From assembly GCA_016193195.1 (NCBI GenBank), contig JACPSQ010000068.1, forward strand, positions 1 through 18,010: DNA of 18,010 nt. Reading direction: 5' to 3'. Positions 14,902 through 18,010 of this stretch are shown in pieces (within the stretch, counting starts at the first letter, position 1; every line of letters begins with the position of its first letter). The notes beneath the pieces were generated by a model that had not been told where the DNA came from, did not search any database, and saw only the letters and a list, made by a program, of their open reading frames with translations. Both the position numbers and the translations under genes were made by a program. Origin of the DNA: Candidatus Omnitrophota bacterium. GTDB taxonomy: Bacteria; Omnitrophota; Gorgyraeia; Aquiviventales; Aquiviventaceae.

Positions 14902-16582
14902 CGGCGAGCGGCGTGATGGTCACGGGGAGATCGCGGGGTGCGGCCCCGGGCGGAAACGTCACTTCAAAAGTCCCGGAGGAGTCAGTCGCAACACCGCCCT
15001 CCACTGCCGTGATCAGGGTGACGGTGGGATCCAGCGGGGTCAGGAAGGCCGGTTCCACCGCGACATCGCGGGTGGCGAAGACCTCCGCCTGGCGCTGCAC
15101 GGAGGTAAAGCCGGCCTTGTCGATCGTGAGCGCAAACTCGCCGGAGCCTGGCGTGGGGAACTGGTAGCGGCCATCAGCGCCGCTGTGGAGTGCGCCCACG
15201 ATCCCCCCGACGGTGATGGTGGCATCGGCCAGGGGCTGCTCGGTCACCGCATGGAAGACTTGTCCATGGATGAAGCCCGATTCGGGTGTGATGGGTGGCT
15301 CCTGAACGGTCTGCACGGTGAAGGTGGTTTGGGCGGTGGCAAGATTGCCGGCTTGATCCGCGACCTGGAGCTGGATCGTGTGCGGGCCGTCAGTCAGGTC
15401 GGCGGCGGGCATGAAGCGGATCGTGCTGTCCGTGATCGCCGCCTGCGCGGTGACGTCGAGGCCGTCCAGGGCAAGGCGCACGGAGGCACGATCGATGCCA
15501 CTCGTCGCGTCGCTGAAGCTTGCCGCGATGGCCGGGCGGGCGGTGTCGAGGACCGCGCCGTCGGGTGGGGCTAGCGCGCTGATCGCAGGCGGGACGGTAT
15601 CGAGCGTCACCTGGACACTGGCGGCGCTCACGTTGAGCGCCTGATCGGTCGCGCTCGCCGTCAGCGTGTTGGTCCCTTCCGTCAACGGGACGCCCGATAC
15701 CGTGAAGGTCCCTGCGCCAACCGTCGCGGGGATCCCGTTGAGGGCCAGGGTGGCGGCGGGATCATCCACCGTTCCGGAGACCGTCATGGGGCTTGCGTTG
15801 ACGAAGCTGCCTGCCGTCGGTGTGGTGATGGCGAGCGCCGGTGGGGTCGTATCGAGCGTGAGGGTGCCGGATGCCACCTCGCTCAGGAGCAGGAGGTGCT
15901 CGCCCACGCCCGACGCGCCTGCCAGGAGCTCCGCGAGGTCCTCCTCATCGTCCTCGTCGGCTTTTCTCGCACGAGCAGGGAGGCCGGCTTGCTTCTGGAC
16001 GATGAGGGCGGCCTGCACCGTATAGGGATAGCGGCCATCCGGCAAGAGCCTGCCCTGCGGATCCCGGCCATCCCAGCGCCGGCTCACGCTCGTCACGAGA
16101 AAGTGGCCGACACGACCGGCTCCGGTGGGAAGGACCTGGAGGGCAAACGGCGGCTGGAGGAGACGCTCTTGAATAAACGTGACGAGGAACTGCTGGGTGT
16201 CTGGACTCTGGAGCGTCCAGCTCAGGCGCAGGAGAAACTGCCTGTGTGGGATGTGCCTGGTGAGCCGCTGGAGGGCCCTGAGCGTCTTCTTCTGGTCGTG
16301 CGCGAGTGTCTTCTCGGCGTGCCGTCCGGACGCCTCCACTCCCTCAGGATTCTTGGGGCGAAATGCGGCGGTGGCCGAGAGGGTCGTTTCCTCCAGACGG
16401 CCGTCGCCGTTGGGGGAGAAGGGATCCGGGCTGTCGGTGATGGCTTCCAGCCGCAGGAGGGCGTGCGCTGGCTTGGGGTGTCCCCACGCAAGGAAGGGTG
16501 TGACTGGAAGCTCGAGAAGCGAGAGGCTAACCCCCAGCCCAGCCGAGAGGACTCGTCGCCCAACGGGAGGGGGCTGGATCAT
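14564..16582 (-). CDS. Rhs protein N-terminal secreted part, frame broken by duplication
   Basis: Start chosen at ATG 16582; a GTG at 16603 is also possible. A long signal-like hydrophobic stretch (VLSAGLGVSLSLLELPVTPFLAWG, then AHA) suggests export. Domains: ITDSPDPFSPNGDG (FlgD/Ig-like opener, about residue 50); a charged region to about 230; Ig-like repeats beginning LDTTPPALAITTPTAGSF and LDTVPPAISALAPPDGAV (about 240-420); a carboxypeptidase-regulatory-like domain GFIHGQVFHAVTEQPLADA (about 435-505); a ZU5-like piece GTFEVTFPPGAAPRDLPVTI. After LQLWH, encoded at about 14,743, the 112-bp duplication shifts the frame and the last 60 residues are nonsense (GGLFRAALYDIQHAG..). The intact protein would have been about 2,340 residues with the downstream pieces. 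Confidence 0.88.
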   Translation of the reverse strand: MIQPPPVGRRVLSAGLGVSLSLLELPVTPFLAWGHPKPAHALLRLEAITDSPDPFSPNGDGRLEETTLSATAAFRPKNPEGVEASGRHAEKTLAHDQKKTLRALQRLTRHIPHRQFLLRLSWTLQSPDTQQFLVTFIQERLLQPPFALQVLPTGAGRVGHFLVTSVSRRWDGRDPQGRLLPDGRYPYTVQAALIVQKQAGLPARARKADEDDEEDLAELLAGASGVGEHLLLLSEVASGTLTLDTTPPALAITTPTAGSFVNASPMTVSGTVDDPAATLALNGIPATVGAGTFTVSGVPLTEGTNTLTASATDQALNVSAASVQVTLDTVPPAISALAPPDGAVLDTARPAIAASFSDATSGIDRASVRLALDGLDVTAQAAITDSTIRFMPAADLTDGPHTIQLQVADQAGNLATAQTTFTVQTVQEPPITPESGFIHGQVFHAVTEQPLADATITVGGIVGALHSGADGRYQFPTPGSGEFALTIDKAGFTSVQRQAEVFATRDVAVEPAFLTPLDPTVTLITAVEGGVATDSSGTFEVTFPPGAAPRDLPVTITPLADERQLPGPLEDGQGHLAAVYFEPRFTTFNTPATLRVRNTLGVPPGTPVNLQLWHGGLFRAALYDIQHAGHPARAQYPGRAARHAGQPAALARRRPGVAGRGPGTGDRRRPMD
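14629..14852. repeat. Exact 112-bp tandem duplication inside the Rhs gene
   Basis: Copy 1 is 14,629-14,740 and copy 2 is 14,741-14,852, with no difference visible. 112 is not a multiple of three, so the duplication shifts the reading frame by one. It encodes the segment AVYFEPRFTTFNTPATLRVR to LQLWH, which is why both flanking frames carry this peptide. Confidence 0.95.
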
Positions 16583-16643
16583 CCGGGTCTCACAGTCAGG
16601 CACTCTAGCACGGCGCGGAGCCGCCCTGCAAGTACTTTTTCAG

Positions 16644-16756
16644 GTTCACCCCCACACCAATCGACTGCGCGGCTCGTGCTGCCAGATCGGTTGGTCCAGC
16701 AGGAGAGCACAGAACCGGTATTCGTACGCCATAGGTCGATTGGTGTGGGGGTTCAC
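16644..16756. repeat. MITE-like element with perfect 22-bp terminal inverted repeats
   Basis: GTTCACCCCCACACCAATCG.. (16,644-16,665) and its exact reverse complement (16,735-16,756) enclose 69 bp without coding sense. It lies between the Rhs gene start and the CxxC membrane-peptide gene, and the TGA stop of that gene falls inside the right repeat. It is a non-autonomous transposable element or a large stem-loop; no clear target-site duplication was seen. Confidence 0.7.
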
Positions 16757-16965
16757 GGTCGTCCTTGGGGCCGCGGGTGATGGCGCTGGGCTCTCACGAT
16801 GAGGAGGGCGAGTGCGCCGACAAGCCCGGCGGGCATGGCCAGCAGGAGCCCGATGCTCAACGCATACCCTTTGGCCATTGAGAGCTTCTGCTGCAACTGC
16901 GTCGGATCGAAGAGCGACTCTTTGCACAACGGGCAGGCCATCACCGCCCCAGCCAGTGTGAGCAT
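16753..16965 (-). CDS. Small CxxC membrane peptide of the cytochrome-oxidase assembly operon
   Basis: 70 residues from ATG 16965. The start is uncertain: the frame is open upstream, but through the AT-rich repeat. MLTLAGAVMA reads like a short signal or hydrophobic lead, then CPLCKESLFDPTQLQQKLSM carries a CxxC pair, and AKGYALSIGLLLAMPAGLVGALALLIV is a transmembrane helix with a basic cytoplasmic tail (RAQRHHPRPQGRP). The CPLC motif suggests metal or redox chemistry at the outer face of the membrane. Its place after ctaB and DUF420 hints at a role in terminal oxidase assembly. I know no named family; function unproven. The stop codon lies in the terminal repeat of the adjacent MITE-like element. 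Confidence 0.6.
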   Translation of the reverse strand: MLTLAGAVMACPLCKESLFDPTQLQQKLSMAKGYALSIGLLLAMPAGLVGALALLIVRAQRHHPRPQGRP

Positions 16966-17004
16966 AGCTGTCAAACTTGTCAGGAAGGCGATATGCAGCG
17001 CAGG

Positions 17005-17084
17005 AAATTTTAGATTTTGGATTTTAGATTTTAGATTGACGTGACGCGCGTAATCCAAAATCCAAAATCCAAAATCGAAAATCT
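17005..17084. repeat. AT-rich inverted array of short tandem repeats
   Basis: The left arm (17,005-17,037) is built from GATTTTAGA/GATTTTGGA units. The right arm (17,052-17,084) is the near reverse complement, built from AATCCAAA units, around a GC-rich loop containing GACGCGCGT. It can form a roughly 33-bp hairpin, in the gap between the DUF420 gene and the CxxC peptide gene. Confidence 0.75.
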
Positions 17085-17096
17085 GTCGCGCGTGTT

Positions 17097-17513
17097 TCAT
17101 CGCATGCAGTAGAGCATCCAATACACGACGAGGCCGGTCACGCTCACATAGAGCCACAACGGAAACGTCCATCGGGCGATCGCCCGGTGCTCCGAAAAGC
17201 GCTTGCGCGCAGCGAGGAAGATGGTCCGCAGCACAAGCGGGACGATCGCGATGGCCAGCGTCGTGTGGGAGACAAGGAGCGTGAAGTAGACGGGTCGAAT
17301 CCATCCGGTGCCGTGAAATCGGACGGAGCCCACCTGCGCGTGGTAGATGAGGTAGGAGATGAGGAAGAGCAGGCTCGCCACGCACGCGCTGAGCATGAAC
17401 CCGGCATGCGCCGCGACCTTGTTCGCCCGGATGCACAGCCATCCGGCGAGGAGGAGGATGGCGCTCGTCGCGTTCAACCGGGCGTTCAGCAGCGGCAGAT
17501 CCGTCACGTTCAT
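17097..17513 (-). CDS. DUF420 membrane protein (YozB/CtaM-like, oxidase-associated)
   Basis: 138 residues with four transmembrane helices: ATSAILLLAGWLCIR, HAGFMLSACVASLLFLISYLIYHAQV, VYFTLLVSHTTLAIAIVPLVL and FPLWLYVSVTGLVVYWMLY. The pattern of helix-embedded His residues (HAGFMLSA, YHAQ, SHTTLA) and RWTFPLWLYVSVTGLVVYWMLY is that of DUF420, a family that accompanies cytochrome oxidase and heme-synthase genes and is thought to help oxidase assembly. ATG 17513 overlaps the ctaB stop by four bases (ATGA), giving strict translational coupling. Full length for the family. Confidence 0.9.
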   Translation of the reverse strand: MNVTDLPLLNARLNATSAILLLAGWLCIRANKVAAHAGFMLSACVASLLFLISYLIYHAQVGSVRFHGTGWIRPVYFTLLVSHTTLAIAIVPLVLRTIFLAARKRFSEHRAIARWTFPLWLYVSVTGLVVYWMLYCMR

Positions 17514-18010
17514 CGCGGAGATCGATCGAGCGCCAACAGGCTGAGCAGGACCGGCAGGTAGAGCACGGAGGCCAGGAAGAGTTGGCGAGCACTCTGCCGT
17601 GACCGACGCCAGGCGGTCCGCGCTGCCATGACGAAGAAGACGAGGCTCAAGACAATCGCCCCGTAGAAATAGGCGGGTCCTGCAACGCCAATCATCGTGG
17701 GGAAGAGACTGACGGGGAGGAGGGCGAGTCCGTACAGCGCCGTTTGGCGGGCCGTCATCAGCCCATCAGGCTCAACCAACGGCAGCATCGGAAATCCTGC
17801 CCGCGCGTAGTCCTCTCGGTAGAGAACTGCCAGCGCCAGGAAATGCGGAAGCTGCCAGATGAAGAGCAGGGCAAACAACACCCACGCTTCAACGCCCAGG
17901 GCATGGCGCGCACCCGCCCAGCCGATCATGGGAGGAAGCGCTCCCGGAATCGCCCCGACGAGGGTGCACAGCGGCGTGCGCCGCTTCAGCGGGGTGTAGA
18001 CAAGGAGATA
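17510..18010 (-). CDS. ctaB: Protoheme IX farnesyltransferase (heme O synthase), C-terminal 166 residues
   Basis: The frame is open to the window end, so the N-terminal half is missing. Visible blocks: YTPLKRRTPLCTLVGAIPGALPPMIGW, then WQLPHFLALAVLYREDYARAGFPMLP with the second Asp-containing prenyl-binding motif (YREDYARAG), and three to four more transmembrane helices. These are diagnostic of the UbiA-superfamily CtaB/CyoE enzyme, which adds farnesyl to heme b to make heme O for heme-copper oxidases, in the inner membrane. It is the first gene seen of a minus-strand unit ctaB - DUF420 - CxxC peptide; further oxidase genes are expected beyond the window. Confidence 0.95.
   Translation of the reverse strand, partial: YLLVYTPLKRRTPLCTLVGAIPGALPPMIGWAGARHALGVEAWVLFALLFIWQLPHFLALAVLYREDYARAGFPMLPLVEPDGLMTARQTALYGLALLPVSLFPTMIGVAGPAYFYGAIVLSLVFFVMAARTAWRRSRQSARQLFLASVLYLPVLLSLLALDRSPR

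Noticed and set aside
10612..16025. Long plus-strand open frames opposite the Rhs gene (for example 10612-11598, 11674-12543, 14741-15574)
   Set aside because: They are antisense shadows of GC-rich YD and FG-GAP repeats, with Arg/Gly/Val-biased products and no family motifs or ribosome sites.

Overview
The window is GC-rich bacterial DNA, probably a metagenome-derived chromosome. The housekeeping genes (greA, pterin carbinolamine dehydratase, a TIGR04073-type exosortase-associated protein, a ctaB/DUF420 cytochrome-oxidase assembly pair) fit Methylomirabilota (NC10), Nitrospirota or a neighbouring Gram-negative phylum. That lineage call is inference from gene families only.

Layout. (1) 1-2.9 kb: the 3' part of a dimethylargininase-like amidinotransferase on + faces a minus-strand run: TIGR04073 lipid-exported/secreted protein, greA, pterin dehydratase, thioredoxin-family protein. 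(2) 2.9-4.1 kb: an AbrB/PIN toxin-antitoxin pair with a palindromic operator. It is bracketed by two direct copies of a 75-89 bp element that itself has inverted ends. (3) 4.2-5.4 kb: an AT-richer Fic protein gene with a near-consensus promoter overlapped by a palindrome. (4) 5.4-7.3 kb: an unknown lipoprotein gene, a truncated IS3-family transposase and an orphan Rhs/YD fragment. (5) 7.5-16.6 kb: a large Rhs/YD-repeat polymorphic-toxin locus on minus. It has a giant secreted core (Ig-like, carboxypeptidase-regulatory-like and FG-GAP domains, then YD repeats), a variable C-terminal domain with an overlapping small membrane protein, and downstream a second displaced Rhs tip with a different C-terminal domain and its own overlapping partner gene. 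(6) 16.6-18 kb: a 113-bp MITE-like element, then the minus-strand operon ctaB - DUF420 - CxxC membrane peptide.

The most interesting part is the Rhs island. Four pieces of the same YD core are strewn over 12 kb (main gene, tip at 8.1-9.2 kb, fragments at 7.0-7.3 and 3.9-4.1 kb). Each is attached to different non-Rhs DNA of lower GC, as in loci that swap toxin tips by recombination. The main gene is interrupted twice: by an exact 112-bp tandem duplication (+1 frame) at 14.63-14.85 kb and by a 77-nt deletion relative to its paralogue at 10.33 kb. As sequenced, its C-terminal domain is therefore out of frame. Short palindromic or inverted repeats sit at nearly every gene junction.

No tRNA, rRNA or CRISPR array was recognised.
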